Shown here piece after piece: positions 29,277-38,450 of a DNA stretch of 64,000 nucleotides (positions are counted from its first letter, which is position 1; the number at the start of each line of letters is the position of its first letter). The notes under the pieces were generated by a model. The model was not told where the DNA came from. It saw only the letters and a program-made list of their open reading frames with translations, and did not search any database. The DNA comes from Xanthobacteraceae bacterium. GTDB lineage: Bacteria; Pseudomonadota; Alphaproteobacteria; Rhizobiales; Xanthobacteraceae. The DNA lies in assembly GCA_019635585.1 (NCBI GenBank), contig JAHBZE010000001.1:496001-560000 (forward strand), read 5' to 3'. A program made the translations under genes and the position numbers.

Positions 29277-30674
29277 ATGGCGGCGATGAAGGTGGAAGCG
29301 ACTGCAAGTCCCGGCACCCGCCCCGCCTACCCCACGTTCGCCGAAGCTGCGCGCGTCTGGCTGAAGATCGCGCTGCTATCCTTCGGCGGACCGGCCGCGC
29401 AGATCGCACTGATGCACCGCGTACTCGTAGAGGAAAAGCGCTGGATTTCTGACCGTCGTTTCCTGCATGCGCTGAACTACTGCATGCTGCTGCCCGGCCC
29501 GGAGGCCACGCAGTTAGCCACCTATATCGGCTGGCTCCTGCACAAGACGCGCGGCGGCCTCGCCGCGGGGCTGCTGTTCATCCTTCCCGGCATCGTCGCG
29601 CTCATGGTGCTGAGCTGGATCTACGTTCTCTACGGCCAGGTCGAACTCGTTTCCGCGCTGTTCTTCGGGCTGAAAGCCGCGATCCTCGCGGTCGTGCTCG
29701 AAGCCGTGCTTCGCATCGGCAGGCGCGCGCTGAAGAACCCAGCCCTCGTCATGCTCGCGGCGTGCGCTTTCGCGGCGCTGTTCTTCTTCATGGTGCCGTT
29801 CCCGGCGGTGGTCCTCGCCGCCGGCGCAATCGGCTTTCTTGGCGCCAAGGCGGGCTGGCACGCATTTGACATCAACATAATGCACGGGCCGGCGCAGACG
29901 AGCGTCGTCGATACGCTGCTCGACGAGCAACAGCCCGAGCATACGCGGCCCAGTCTCGCGCGGCTTCTGCGCGTCAGCGCGCTCTGGCTTGTCATCTGGC
30001 TTGCGCCGCTCGTGCTGCTTCTCGTTTTTCTCGGCGACGCCAATACTTTCAGCCGCATTGCCATCTTCTTCTCCAAGATGGCGATGGTGACCTTCGGCGG
30101 CGCCTATGCGGTGCTTGCCTATGTCGCGCAGCAGGCGGTCGAGCATTACGGCTGGCTGTCGCCCAGCGAAATGCTCGACGGTCTCGGCCTTGCCGAGACG
30201 ACGCCGGGGCCGCTCATCATGGTTCTACAGTTCGTCGGGTTTCTCGCGGCGTTCCGCGATCCCGGCACGCTCACGCCGCTTCTTGCCGCTTCGCTCGGCG
30301 GGCTGCTCGCGACCTGGGTTACATTCGCGCCGTGCTTCTTATGGATTTTCGCCGGCGCGCCTTATGTCGAGACGCTGCGCGGGAACAAGGCCCTCTCCGG
30401 CGCGCTCGCCGCGATCACGGCTGCGGTCGTCGGCGTCATTCTCAACCTCGCGGTTTGGTTCGCGCAGCACGTCTTGTTTCGCGAGCAAGGTACGTTTTCC
30501 GCTTTCGGGTTGCAGATCGATTATCCGCTGCCCGCGAGCGCGGACTCTTACGCAATCGGTCTCGCGCTGCTCGCCGGCATCATGATGTTCATGCTCCGCG
30601 CGGGACTGGTCCGAACGCTGGTGGTCTGTTCGGCCGCGGGGATCGCGCTCAAGCTCGCAGGATTGCTGCCGTGA
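29277..30674 (+). CDS. chrA: Chromate transporter ChrA-type
   Basis: A 465-residue long-chain CHR transporter made of two homologous halves. Each half begins with the family segment: FAEAARVWLKIALLSFGGPAAQIALMH near residue 14, and FFSKMAMVTFGGAYAVLAYVAQ near residue 262. EWRKR-type loops are replaced by VLVEEKRWISDRRF and HYGWLSPSEMLDGLGLAETTPGPL. ChrA exports chromate; no chrB regulator is nearby. The longer upstream frame is not conserved. ATG 29277 is chosen, with 29286 as an alternative. Confidence 0.9.
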   Translation: MAAMKVEATASPGTRPAYPTFAEAARVWLKIALLSFGGPAAQIALMHRVLVEEKRWISDRRFLHALNYCMLLPGPEATQLATYIGWLLHKTRGGLAAGLLFILPGIVALMVLSWIYVLYGQVELVSALFFGLKAAILAVVLEAVLRIGRRALKNPALVMLAACAFAALFFFMVPFPAVVLAAGAIGFLGAKAGWHAFDINIMHGPAQTSVVDTLLDEQQPEHTRPSLARLLRVSALWLVIWLAPLVLLLVFLGDANTFSRIAIFFSKMAMVTFGGAYAVLAYVAQQAVEHYGWLSPSEMLDGLGLAETTPGPLIMVLQFVGFLAAFRDPGTLTPLLAASLGGLLATWVTFAPCFLWIFAGAPYVETLRGNKALSGALAAITAAVVGVILNLAVWFAQHVLFREQGTFSAFGLQIDYPLPASADSYAIGLALLAGIMMFMLRAGLVRTLVVCSAAGIALKLAGLLP

Positions 30675-30685
30675 GGGCCGCGCGC

Positions 30686-30934
30686 TTACGGCCGCCAGTT
30701 CGGCGGCGGCCCGTCACGGTTGATGGCGTCGACCAGCTCGCGGTGGCGGCGCGCGTCGTTCCGCATCGCGATCGCAAGAATCGCGTGGCCGGACGGCAAG
30801 AGCCACAGCGGCCAGAAGAACCAGCCCGCGAAGAAGCAGAATACCCAGAGGATCGCGCTGAAAATCGCGGCAAACGGCTGCCCGTTCAGAAGAAGGCCGA
30901 GCGGCGGCAGAAAGAACGCGAGGAAATAGATCAT
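30686..30934 (-). CDS. Small two-helix membrane protein
   Basis: An 82-residue protein with two membrane segments (about residues 2-16 and 23-48) rich in Phe and Trp, and a polar tail with Arg and His. The FFLPPLGLLLNGQPFAAIFSAILW part resembles the YqaE/Pmp3 pattern of small stress membrane proteins, but the match is weak. It converges with chrA and diverges from the MFS gene. Confidence 0.65.
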   Translation of the reverse strand: MIYFLAFFLPPLGLLLNGQPFAAIFSAILWVFCFFAGWFFWPLWLLPSGHAILAIAMRNDARRHRELVDAINRDGPPPNWRP

Positions 30935-31065
30935 CTCCGGGCCTCCTTAAGTCCCGCGAAAGGATGTAGGGAGCTTCCCGCCTTCCGCAAGGCAGCATTG
31001 AAACCGGCAGGGTGACGTGGCGTTGCCATAAGGCTATTTGATCGCACCGGAAATCATCGCCCTGC

Positions 31066-32487
31066 ATGCGCCGCGAAATCCTCGTCCCCCTCATCGTCGC
31101 CACCGCGCTCTTCATGGAGAACGTGGACTCGAGCGTCATTGCGACCTCGCTGCCCCAAATCTCGCGCGACCTATCGGTGGACCCGATCGCGCTGAAACTT
31201 GCGCTCACCTCCTACCTGCTCTCGCTCGCGGTGTTCATCCCGATCTCCGGCTGGATGGCCGACAAATTCGGCGCGCGTACCGTGTTCCGCGCGGCGATCG
31301 CGGTCTTCACGCTCGGCTCCATCGCCTGCGGCTTCGCGCAAGGGCTGCCCGATCTCGTGCTCTACCGCATCGTACAGGGCATCGGCGGCGCGATGATGGT
31401 GCCGGTCGGCCGCCTCGTGATCCTGCGCCTGATTCCGAAACACGAGCTCGTCTCAGCGCTCGCCTGGCTCGTGGTGCCGGCGCTGATCGGGCCGATGATC
31501 GGTCCGCCGCTCGGCGGCTTTATCACCACCTATTTCCACTGGCGCTGGATCTTCTGGATCAACATTCCGATCGGCATCATCGGCTTCATTCTTGCGACCA
31601 AATACATCGAAGACATCCGCGAGGAGAAAGTGCCGCCGCTCGATGTCGTGGGATTCATCCTTTCCGGCATCGGGCTCACCGGCCTCGCCTTCGGCTTCAC
31701 CACCGTCGGGCAGGAACTCCTGCCGCTCTGGCTTTCGCTCGGCATGATCGTGGTCGGTGCGATCGTGATCTACTTCTATGTCCGCCACGCGCGCACGCAC
31801 CCGGCGCCGCTGATCGACCTTAAGCTATTTTCGGTGCAGACCTTCCGCACCAGCGTGGTCGGCGGTTCGCTTTTCCGGATCGGCGTCGGCGCCATGCCGT
31901 TCCTGTTGCCTCTGATGTTCCAGCTCGGCTTTGGGCTGTCGCCGCTACAATCGGGCCTGCTTACTTTCGCAGGCGCGGCCGGCGCGATGCTGATGCGCGC
32001 GACGGTAGCGCCGATCCTGCGGCGCTTCGGCATCAAGCGCGTGCTGGTCGTGAACACGTTCATCGCCGCGTCTTTCATCGTTGCGGCGGGCTTTTTCAAG
32101 CCGAGCACACCGTATCTCCTTATCATCGCGGTGCTGTTCGTCGGCGGGTTCTTCCGCGCGTTGCAATTTTCCACGCTGAACTCGCTCGCATTCGCCGATC
32201 TCGGCTCGTCCACCATGAGCCAGGCGACGAGTCTCACCAGTGTCGCACAACAGATTTCCATTTCGGCGGGGGTCGCGGTCGCGGCGATCGTGCTTGAGAG
32301 CCTGCGCTACATGCGTGGCACGCAAGAAATTCTCCCCGTCGATTTCTCGATCGCCTTCTTCGCGGTCGCTGCCTGCTCGTTCACCGCGATCCTGATCCTG
32401 TACCGGTTGCCGATCGACGCCGGCACGGCACTGATCGCGCCACCGCCGCCGGAAGCGGACAACACCGAGCGCGGCCCGCAAGCCTAA
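31066..32487 (+). CDS. MFS transporter, DHA2 (EmrB-like) type
   Basis: A 473-residue drug:proton antiporter-like major facilitator with about 14 membrane segments. Motif D1 [19 protein letters not shown] is near residue 16, motif [15 protein letters not shown] near 62, motif [21 protein letters not shown] near 99, and motif C-like [25 protein letters not shown] near 147. It stands alone without a membrane-fusion partner, so it probably works as a single-component pump. It converges with rlmE, overlapping it by four bases. Confidence 0.92.
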   Translation: MRREILVPLIVATALFMENVDSSVIATSLPQISRDLSVDPIALKLALTSYLLSLAVFIPISGWMADKFGARTVFRAAIAVFTLGSIACGFAQGLPDLVLYRIVQGIGGAMMVPVGRLVILRLIPKHELVSALAWLVVPALIGPMIGPPLGGFITTYFHWRWIFWINIPIGIIGFILATKYIEDIREEKVPPLDVVGFILSGIGLTGLAFGFTTVGQELLPLWLSLGMIVVGAIVIYFYVRHARTHPAPLIDLKLFSVQTFRTSVVGGSLFRIGVGAMPFLLPLMFQLGFGLSPLQSGLLTFAGAAGAMLMRATVAPILRRFGIKRVLVVNTFIAASFIVAAGFFKPSTPYLLIIAVLFVGGFFRALQFSTLNSLAFADLGSSTMSQATSLTSVAQQISISAGVAVAAIVLESLRYMRGTQEILPVDFSIAFFAVAACSFTAILILYRLPIDAGTALIAPPPPEADNTERGPQA

Positions 32488-33170
32488 TTGCTTCCGCGGA
32501 ATCCCGTGGCCAACACGTAAAGCTCGGCGGAATCCTTCCGGCTTGCAGGCGGCTTGATGTGTTTGACCACCTTGAAGTCGCGCTTGAGCGAAGTCAGCAG
32601 TTCGCCTTCGGTGCCGCCCTGCAAGACTTTTGCAATAAAGCTGCCGCCGGGTGCGAGCACTTCGCGCGCGAATTCTGCCGCCATCTCGACCAGCGCGACA
32701 ATTTTCAGGTGATCGGTCTGACGATGCCCGGTCGTGTTCGCGGCCATGTCGGAAAGCACGACATCGGCCTGCCCGCCGAGCATTTCCTTCAGACGCACGG
32801 GCGCGTCCTCGTCGTTGAAATCCATCTGCGCGAACAGGACGCCATTGATCGGCTCGATTTCGAGAAGGTCGATCGCAACAATCTTGCCCTGCCCTTTTTC
32901 GACGCCGATACGCTCGGCTGCGACCTGCGACCAGCCGCCCGGCGCCGCGCCAAGATCGACGACACGCGCGCCGCGCTTCAGAATTTTATGCTTGTCGTCG
33001 ATCTCGACGAGCTTGAACGCCGCGCGCGAACGATAGCCCTCCGCATGCGCCTTGCGCACATAAGGATCGTTCAACTGGCGTTTGAGCCACTGGTTGGACG
33101 AATGCGAGCGCCCGGTTTTCTTCTTGACGCGGACTTTGCCGCGCTCGGGGAGCGATTTTTTCTCGCTCAT
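32484..33170 (-). CDS. rlmE: 23S rRNA (uridine-2552-2'-O-) methyltransferase
   Basis: A 228-residue FtsJ/RrmJ enzyme that methylates the ribose of U2552 in the A-loop of 23S rRNA. The SAM site is [20 protein letters not shown] near residue 72. The catalytic K-D-K-E set is in [34 protein letters not shown] and [11 protein letters not shown]. The N-terminus is basic ([19 protein letters not shown]), as in the family. It directly follows the Ppx/GppA gene, with no bases between stop and start. Confidence 0.96.
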   Translation of the reverse strand: MSEKKSLPERGKVRVKKKTGRSHSSNQWLKRQLNDPYVRKAHAEGYRSRAAFKLVEIDDKHKILKRGARVVDLGAAPGGWSQVAAERIGVEKGQGKIVAIDLLEIEPINGVLFAQMDFNDEDAPVRLKEMLGGQADVVLSDMAANTTGHRQTDHLKIVALVEMAAEFAREVLAPGGSFIAKVLQGGTEGELLTSLKRDFKVVKHIKPPASRKDSAELYVLATGFRGSN

Positions 33171-34268
33171 CTATCGCCTCCACACGCCGTCGGCGCGCAT
33201 GAGCTCGACGAGCATCCCTTCGCGAAGGCCACGGTCGGCGACGCGCAGCCGCTCACAGGGAAACACACGGCGGATCGCTTCGAGAATGGCGCAGCCGGCG
33301 AGCACGAGGTCGGCGCGCTGCGCGCCGATGCAGGGATTGGCGACACGCTGCTGATAGCTGCTGGCGCAGAGGGTCGCGACGACCTTCGTCACTTCGTCCC
33401 GCGAGAGCCAGATGCCGTCGACCCGGCGGCGGTCGTAGCGCGGAAGCTCCAGATGGATGCCGGCGAGGGTCGTCACCGTGCCGGAAGTGCCGAGCAGATA
33501 GATTTCGCCGTTGCGCGCGCCGTTGGCTTTTTCCGCGAAAGCGTTCACGCGCGGCAATACGTCCTCCACCATGGCGTCGAAGATTTCCGGCGTTACGTTC
33601 TCGCCGCCGAAGCGCTCGGCGAGCGTGACCACGCCGAGCGGCATCGAATCCCACTCCTGCACCGGCGCCAGCGGCGGCCCACCGTCGACATCGTTCGCCT
33701 TGCCGAGCCAGGCAAGTTCGGAAGAACCCCCGCCGATGTCGAACAAAATCGCGCCGGCCGCCGTGCGGTCGAGGAGCGGCGCGCAGGAATTCGCGGCGAG
33801 CTTCGCCTCCGTTTCGCGGTTAACGATCTCGAGTTGCAGCCCGGTTTCGCGCGCGACCCGATCGAGAAAGTCGCTGCCGTTCTTCGCGCCGCGGCAGGCT
33901 TCTGTCGCGATCAGCCGCGTGCGCGTGACCTTGCGGCTCTCGAGCTTGGCGGCGCAGATTTTCAGCGCCGCGATCGCACGATCCTGCGCGGCGTCGGACA
34001 ATTTGCCGGTGCGCGACAACCCCTCGCCCAGGCGGACGATCCGCGAAAAGGCGTCCACGACGCGGAAGGAATCCTGCGTCGGTGATGCAACCAGAAGCCT
34101 GCAATTATTGGTGCCGAGATCGAGCGCGCCGTAATGCATGTGTTGCGGCGGCTGACCCGGTTGGGGGCCGCCGCGCAATCCACCGCGACCGCGCCGCCTG
34201 CGGCGGCGACGGCCCGACTTGGCCGCTTGTCGCGGTCCCGGCGCGCTCTCGCGCGGCTGGTCCGCCAT
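33171..34268 (-). CDS. Ppx/GppA phosphatase family protein
   Basis: A 365-residue exopolyphosphatase/pppGpp phosphatase-family protein of the ASKHA fold. After an unusual basic N-terminus with an unbroken run of seven Arg (SGRRRRRRRGRGG), the phosphate-1 motif ALDLGTNNCRLLVA is near residue 47, phosphate-2 ILFDIGGGSSEL near 166 and GTSGTVTTLAG near 253. It lacks the C-terminal HD domain of full-length Ppx. In alphaproteobacteria this short form is regularly found next to rlmE. Whether it prefers polyphosphate or pppGpp is open. Confidence 0.92.
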   Translation of the reverse strand: MADQPRESAPGPRQAAKSGRRRRRRRGRGGLRGGPQPGQPPQHMHYGALDLGTNNCRLLVASPTQDSFRVVDAFSRIVRLGEGLSRTGKLSDAAQDRAIAALKICAAKLESRKVTRTRLIATEACRGAKNGSDFLDRVARETGLQLEIVNRETEAKLAANSCAPLLDRTAAGAILFDIGGGSSELAWLGKANDVDGGPPLAPVQEWDSMPLGVVTLAERFGGENVTPEIFDAMVEDVLPRVNAFAEKANGARNGEIYLLGTSGTVTTLAGIHLELPRYDRRRVDGIWLSRDEVTKVVATLCASSYQQRVANPCIGAQRADLVLAGCAILEAIRRVFPCERLRVADRGLREGMLVELMRADGVWRR

Positions 34269-34429
34269 GCCATGCCTTTCCCCGAAAACCGGAGCGCGGA
34301 ACGGAGCGCTCAACGGAAGTTCCGGTACCTGATTTTACGTTGGCGCCAGTGTAAGGCAGCGCAGGCGCGCGACGCAAATCAAGCAACCGCGACCGCAAGA
34401 CGGAACATATCGCACGCGCGAAAGAATGG

Positions 34430-35023
34430 TCACGCCGTCGGGCGGCGCGGCGGCACAACATCCTTGAACTCAGGAAAGGTCTTCCACACCGGCTCCTCGG
34501 GCTGGATGCCAGGCAGTGGTGTGTATTTCGAAGGTTCGGCGAGATTCATCGTCGGAATATACCGCGGACAATTCGGGAAGATCGCTTTCGCCGTAACCCG
34601 CACGATCAGTTGCGCGCCTCTCGTCTGGGAAAGCAACGGATCTTCCCGATTTACCGATGCCGTTCCGTTCACGCGGAGCCGGCGCGGCTTTTCCAGATCG
34701 ATAAACAGAATTCCGACATTGGGATTCGCGTCGATGTTGCCGAGACTCTTGAACATGCCGTTACCGTCGTAATCGGGAAACACGAGCTCGTTCGCAGCGG
34801 TCACACGCACGAAACCGCGCGGGCCACCCTTAAACGAGCAATCCGGTCTGCCTTCGGCATCGGCAGTGGCAAGGAAGAACAGATAGAGACTTTCGATAAA
34901 CGAACGGTCGTCGTCACTAAATTCGGTGCGGACGAACTCTTCGAGCCGGTCAGCGATCCGCCGGCTATTGAAATGATCCTGTAGCGCACGATTTGCTTGA
35001 TGATAAAGGATTGAATCAGACAT
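34430..35023 (-). CDS. Pyridoxamine 5'-phosphate oxidase-fold protein
   Basis: A 197-residue flavin-binding split-barrel protein starting at ATG 35023 (MSDSILYHQANRALQ). LYLFFLATADAEGRPDCSFKGG near residue 52 and the FPDYDGNGMFKSLGNIDANPNVGILFID stretch near residue 86 are typical of the PPOX class. It probably binds FMN or heme-degradation products; it lacks the substrate residues of true PdxH. No functional partner is adjacent. Confidence 0.87.
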   Translation of the reverse strand: MSDSILYHQANRALQDHFNSRRIADRLEEFVRTEFSDDDRSFIESLYLFFLATADAEGRPDCSFKGGPRGFVRVTAANELVFPDYDGNGMFKSLGNIDANPNVGILFIDLEKPRRLRVNGTASVNREDPLLSQTRGAQLIVRVTAKAIFPNCPRYIPTMNLAEPSKYTPLPGIQPEEPVWKTFPEFKDVVPPRRPTA

Positions 35024-35110
35024 AGCCCCCTCCAACCCGAACCGCGCCATGGTAGCGCAGACGGGTGGAGGCGACTATGGGATGCCGAGAGGAATAAACC
35101 CAATCGGGAG

Positions 35111-35284
35111 CTAGACGATCGGACCCGCCGACATCAGATATCGAAGCAGGTACAAAATGCCGACAATGATCACGATGATCCTGACGATCTGTTTCGCGCG
35201 GCCGTCGATCGGCAACAGGTTGACGAGATAAAGGACGAGAATAACGACAAGAAATGTAATCAGAATACTGATCAGTAAGCCCAT
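35111..35284 (-). CDS. Small hydrophobic membrane protein (Thivi_2564-like)
   Basis: A 57-residue protein almost entirely made of two membrane segments: LLISILITFLVVILVLYLVNLL and the RIIVIIVGILYLLRYL segment, linked by the polar PIDGRAKQ. ATG 35284 is preferred because GGAG lies ahead of it; an in-frame ATG at 35296 is the alternative. The LVNLLPIDGRAKQIVRIIV core is recurrent in small proteobacterial membrane proteins of unknown role. Confidence 0.75.
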   Translation of the reverse strand: MGLLISILITFLVVILVLYLVNLLPIDGRAKQIVRIIVIIVGILYLLRYLMSAGPIV

Positions 35285-35488
35285 CGCCCACTCCATAAAA
35301 CGCGGCAGGCGCCCTGCCGCCCCCCGCTCCGGTGGCAATAACGCGGAGCGACCTGCATTGGTTCAATGGTAAATGGAGCCGCCGCCCGCCCCCTTTTCCG
35401 GCGGTCGCCGGTGCGCCACCATGCAACCGCAAAGGGCGTTCAGGACTTAACGCCCGCTCGAAAGCCGCAAGTCGGCAAGAAAGACAAG

Positions 35489-36574
35489 ATGGACGATCGC
35501 ACTCGCGCCCTTGGCGAACCCAGCAGACAGGTCGATGCCCCCTCTCCGGCGGGGCTTCGTTCCGTTCTCGCGCAGTTCGCGCTGATCGGTATTTTCCTGA
35601 TCCTGCTCACCGCACTCCTGAGTTACGGGCGCGGCGTGTTTTTGCCGATTACGGTCGCCCTCGTCATCGGCACGATCCTGGCGCCGCTCACCAACAAGGC
35701 CGCCGAGAACGGTATTCCGCATGCCGCGACCGCGGCGATCCTCGTGCTCGGTACCATCGGCCTGCTTTCGACCGGGATCGTGCTGCTCGCCGATCCGGTG
35801 CGCGACTGGATCGGCCGCGCTCCGGAAATCGGCGCCAATTTGCGCGAGAAGCTGTCGATCTTCGATACGGTTTTCGACGCGCTGAACCGGATTCGCGATG
35901 CGCTCGGCGCTTCGCCTTCGCAAAGCAAAATGTCGTTCGACGTAAGCAATCTCGTTCAGCCCGCGCTTGCGTCATTGACGCCGGCGGTCGGGCAATTGCT
36001 GATCTTCTTCGGCACGCTGTTTTTCTTCCTCGCGAACCGCAACCGGCTGAAAGACAACATCGTGCGCTTCGGCTCGGCGCGCGAGTCGCGGCTGCGCGCG
36101 ATCCGCATCTGGAACGAAGTCGAGGCGAGCCTTGCCACCTACATAGCGACCGTGACCGGCATCAACGCCTGCGTCGGCATCATCGTCGGTATTGCCTGCT
36201 ATTTCCTCGGTTTGCCAAGCCCTTGGGTCTGGGGCGTGCTCGCCTTTGCCCTGAATTTCGTCCCTTATATCGGGCCTGGCACCATGATCATTACTCTCCT
36301 CGGCGTCGGACTGGTGACGTTCAATTCGTTTTATCAAGCGCTGATCGCGCCGCTGCTTTTCATCGGCATGTCGACCGTCGAAGGGCAATTCGTGACGCCG
36401 ACCATTCTCGGCGCGCGGCTGACGCTCAATCCGCTGTTTATTTTCCTGTCGATCGCGTTCTGGGCCTGGTTATGGGGTCCGTTCGGGGCGCTACTCGCGG
36501 TCCCGCTTTTGATCGTGATCATAGTGATCATCAATCAGTTCGCTACGAAGGATGAAGTGAAGCTTCCGGGCTGA
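35489..36574 (+). CDS. AI-2E family transporter
   Basis: A 361-residue polytopic protein of the AI-2E/PurR-regulated permease family. The start at 35489 (MDDRTRALG) is chosen because the 41 codons above it look non-coding. Membrane segments begin near residue 30 (QFALIGIFLILLTALLSYGRGVFLPI). The conserved C-terminal part includes NFVPYIGPGTMIITLLGVGLVTF and GQFVTPTILGARLTLNPLFIFLSI. Members transport small molecules or act as Na+/H+ antiporters; the name is historical. Followed by a hairpin and then the DUF883 gene. Confidence 0.88.
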   Translation: MDDRTRALGEPSRQVDAPSPAGLRSVLAQFALIGIFLILLTALLSYGRGVFLPITVALVIGTILAPLTNKAAENGIPHAATAAILVLGTIGLLSTGIVLLADPVRDWIGRAPEIGANLREKLSIFDTVFDALNRIRDALGASPSQSKMSFDVSNLVQPALASLTPAVGQLLIFFGTLFFFLANRNRLKDNIVRFGSARESRLRAIRIWNEVEASLATYIATVTGINACVGIIVGIACYFLGLPSPWVWGVLAFALNFVPYIGPGTMIITLLGVGLVTFNSFYQALIAPLLFIGMSTVEGQFVTPTILGARLTLNPLFIFLSIAFWAWLWGPFGALLAVPLLIVIIVIINQFATKDEVKLPG

Positions 36575-36577
36575 ACA

Positions 36578-36601
36578 CCGGGAACTTTTCAGGTTCCCCG
36601 G
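36578..36601 (+). terminator. Hairpin after the AI-2E family gene
   Basis: CCGGGAAC-TTTTCAG-GTTCCCCGG forms an eight-pair stem with one bulged C, three bases after the stop codon. No T-run follows, so it is a possible but not typical intrinsic terminator. Confidence 0.5.
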
Positions 36602-36678
36602 CGTTCTCGCACTGAACCTTCCCGATTCCACCGATTCCTGCGCCTACAAGCGCGGAAGAATGTAGAGGGCTTTTTGTC

Positions 36679-37020
36679 ATGGCTACTTCCACGAGCACCG
36701 CAACGTCCAACGGCTCGCATGCCAAAGACGCGATCGACCGCGAAGTCGAGACGCTGAAAGACGATATTTCCAAACTGACGCAGCAGGTTGCCTCACTTGT
36801 TTCGGCGACCGGAAACGCCGCCTACCGGCGTGCGCGCAAGAACCTCGATGGCGTAATTTCCGATGCGAGCGGCAAGGGCCAGGAAGCGGTCGATGCGGTG
36901 AAGGATGTCACCTCCACTATTGGCGACGCAGTCGAAGATGCCGTTTACAAGCGCCCGGTAACGACGCTCGCGATGGCGGCGGGCATCGGCTTCCTGATCG
37001 GCGCGATCTGGCGCCGCTAA
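36679..37020 (+). CDS. DUF883 (ElaB/YqjD-like) membrane-anchored protein
   Basis: A 113-residue protein with a long amphipathic helix (EVETLKDDISKLTQQVASLV and onwards) and a C-terminal membrane anchor, PVTTLAMAAGIGFLIGAIWRR. This is the ElaB/YqjD/DUF883 layout; YqjD binds ribosomes to the inner membrane in stationary phase. The following gene at 37043 is a YqjE-like/holin-like membrane protein, reproducing the yqjD-yqjE pairing. Confidence 0.9.
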   Translation: MATSTSTATSNGSHAKDAIDREVETLKDDISKLTQQVASLVSATGNAAYRRARKNLDGVISDASGKGQEAVDAVKDVTSTIGDAVEDAVYKRPVTTLAMAAGIGFLIGAIWRR

Positions 37021-37042
37021 CCGCGAACCGGGGGAGATATCC

Positions 37043-37516
37043 TTGTTTGGCGGTTTTTTCGACGAACTGAAGGTGAGCCTTAACCTCACCTTGAAGGCCA
37101 TGATCGCGGGCGCAATTTTCGCGTTCGCGGGCATGGCCGCGTTCGTATCGGCGCTGGTCGTGCTATTCTTATGGACCTTACAAACTTACGGCCTGATGCA
37201 AGCTTGGGCTGCAGTCGCGGCGGTGTTTGGCATCATTGCGTTGCTCGCGTTCATTCCGCTCGTCGCCTCCAGCCGCAAACGCCGGGCCTTGCAGGAGGCC
37301 GCCGAAGCCAGGCTCGCAAAGGCGCAAGCCGAACGAAGCAAGGAGCCGGAGTGGTGGCAGAATCCCGCAACACTACTCACGGGCATCCAGTTGGTCCGCA
37401 CGCTCGGCGTGCGGGGTGCGTTGCCGCTGCTTGCTGTCGCGGCCGTGGCGGCAGGCTTCTTCCTGAGCCGCCAGCCCGCCGAGGACGCGCCGCCATCGAT
37501 GGAGCCCGCGGAATAG
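37043..37516 (+). CDS. Phage holin-family/YqjE-like membrane protein
   Basis: A 157-residue membrane protein that starts with TTG at 37043 behind a strong GGGGGAG site. Two membrane segments (about residues 20-45 and 52-75) are followed by a Lys/Glu-rich amphipathic helix and a third membrane segment near residues 125-142. The pattern matches the actinobacterial holin/YqjE family, partner of DUF883 proteins. Despite the name it is not part of a prophage here. Confidence 0.8.
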   Translation: MFGGFFDELKVSLNLTLKAMIAGAIFAFAGMAAFVSALVVLFLWTLQTYGLMQAWAAVAAVFGIIALLAFIPLVASSRKRRALQEAAEARLAKAQAERSKEPEWWQNPATLLTGIQLVRTLGVRGALPLLAVAAVAAGFFLSRQPAEDAPPSMEPAE

Positions 37517-37632
37517 GGCCTGATGGTGCCGGTTCGGCCCATATTGCGGCGCATGGCTCGGTCGGCTAGAAGGTCCGCGCTCCGGCGGTTCGCCGCCGGA
37601 GACCCTGCCGGGAGCGCTATTTCTCGGCCCGT

Positions 37633-37706
37633 TGGGGGATAGTTCAACGGTAGAACTGCGGACTCTGACTCCGTCAATCTAGGTTCGAATCCTAGTCCCC
37701 CAACCA
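37633..37706 (+). tRNA. tRNA-Gln (CUG)
   Basis: A complete cloverleaf with encoded CCA. The acceptor stem TGGGGGA (37633-37639) pairs with TCCCCCA (37696-37702), followed by A and CCA. The anticodon loop in GGACTCTGACTCC reads CTG. The T-arm has GGTTCGAATCC. An open reading frame starts three bases after the CCA. Confidence 0.95.
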
Positions 37707-37708
37707 AC

Positions 37709-38197
37709 ATGCCACTCCTCTACGCGCTTCTCCGCTTCTTCCTGATTTTCGTTGGCATCGTTTGCTCGGCGCTCGCCGCCGGGGCCACGTTGATGCTCGC
37801 CGAAACCTCCGGCCTGATGCCGCCGTCCGGCGTTTCGCAGGGCGAAGCGCGCGACGCGTTGCTCATCAACACGCTCGTGCTTTCCAGCTATTCGTTGCTG
37901 CTGGGCTTTCTGCCCACATTTATTGCAGGCCTGCTTGCAGAGATTTTTCGCTGGCGCACGATCGTCTATTTCGGAATCGCAGGCGCCTTGATCGGCTTCT
38001 ATCTGCTGTTTCAGCCGATCCCTTCCTGGATCGACATCGTTCAGGACGAAGGCCAGCGCCTCGTCCGCGACGCCACCAAAGCTTATCCGGCGGCGGGCAT
38101 TGTCGCGGGCGCGATCTATTGGCTTGTGACCGGACGAAAAGCGGGGTTCATTCGCAACACGGTATCTTCGGGAGAAACGCGCGATGCCCGCGATTAA
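37709..38197 (+). CDS. Membrane protein encoded directly after tRNA-Gln
   Basis: A 162-residue protein with about four membrane segments: LRFFLIFVGIVCSALAAGATLML, the TLVLSSYSLLLGFLPTFIAGLL region, IVYFGIAGALIGFYLLF and GIVAGAIYWLVTG. No family is recognised. The ATG at 37709 is the first in frame, because an in-frame TAG lies at 37640 inside the tRNA, and it is two bases past the CCA end. The ribosome-binding region would therefore be inside the tRNA gene, and translation may need a leaderless message. It overlaps the next gene by 14 bases. Confidence 0.75.
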   Translation: MPLLYALLRFFLIFVGIVCSALAAGATLMLAETSGLMPPSGVSQGEARDALLINTLVLSSYSLLLGFLPTFIAGLLAEIFRWRTIVYFGIAGALIGFYLLFQPIPSWIDIVQDEGQRLVRDATKAYPAAGIVAGAIYWLVTGRKAGFIRNTVSSGETRDARD

Positions 38198-38450
38198 CGA
38201 ATCGCAGCCCAAAGCCAGACAAACTCATCCGCTTCGTCAGGCGGCAATCGTGCTTTATGCGACGCTCGCAATTCTCTGGCTCGCAATTCCGCAAAGCGTG
38301 TCGAACTGGTCGCGCGACTATCTTCCGGATTTCGTCCAACCGGCGACGAAGCCGATCACCGAGACGGTCGAACGCTTCGCGAATGCGACGGGTATTCCGC
38401 ACGCTTACGAATACGCGCATGCGCTTTTCCAGTCGGCGACCAAGCCGTAA
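38184..38450 (+). CDS. Small membrane-anchored protein
   Basis: An 88-residue protein with a polar, basic N-terminus (NESQPKARQTHPLRQ), one membrane segment near residues 22-38 (IVLYATLAILWLAIP) and a polar C-terminal region with many Thr and Ala that ends in SATKP. No family recognised. It overlaps the end of the preceding membrane-protein gene by 14 bases and stops exactly where the convergent MBOAT gene ends, with no intergenic space. Confidence 0.65.
   Translation: MPAINESQPKARQTHPLRQAAIVLYATLAILWLAIPQSVSNWSRDYLPDFVQPATKPITETVERFANATGIPHAYEYAHALFQSATKP

Noticed and set aside
36578-36601. Strong intrinsic terminator after the AI-2E family gene.
   Set aside because: The stem is good but no T-run follows, so it is listed only as a possible terminator.
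37043-37516. Prophage remnant suggested by the holin-family protein.
   Set aside because: No other phage gene is near, and the pairing with a DUF883 gene points to the chromosomal YqjD/YqjE type.
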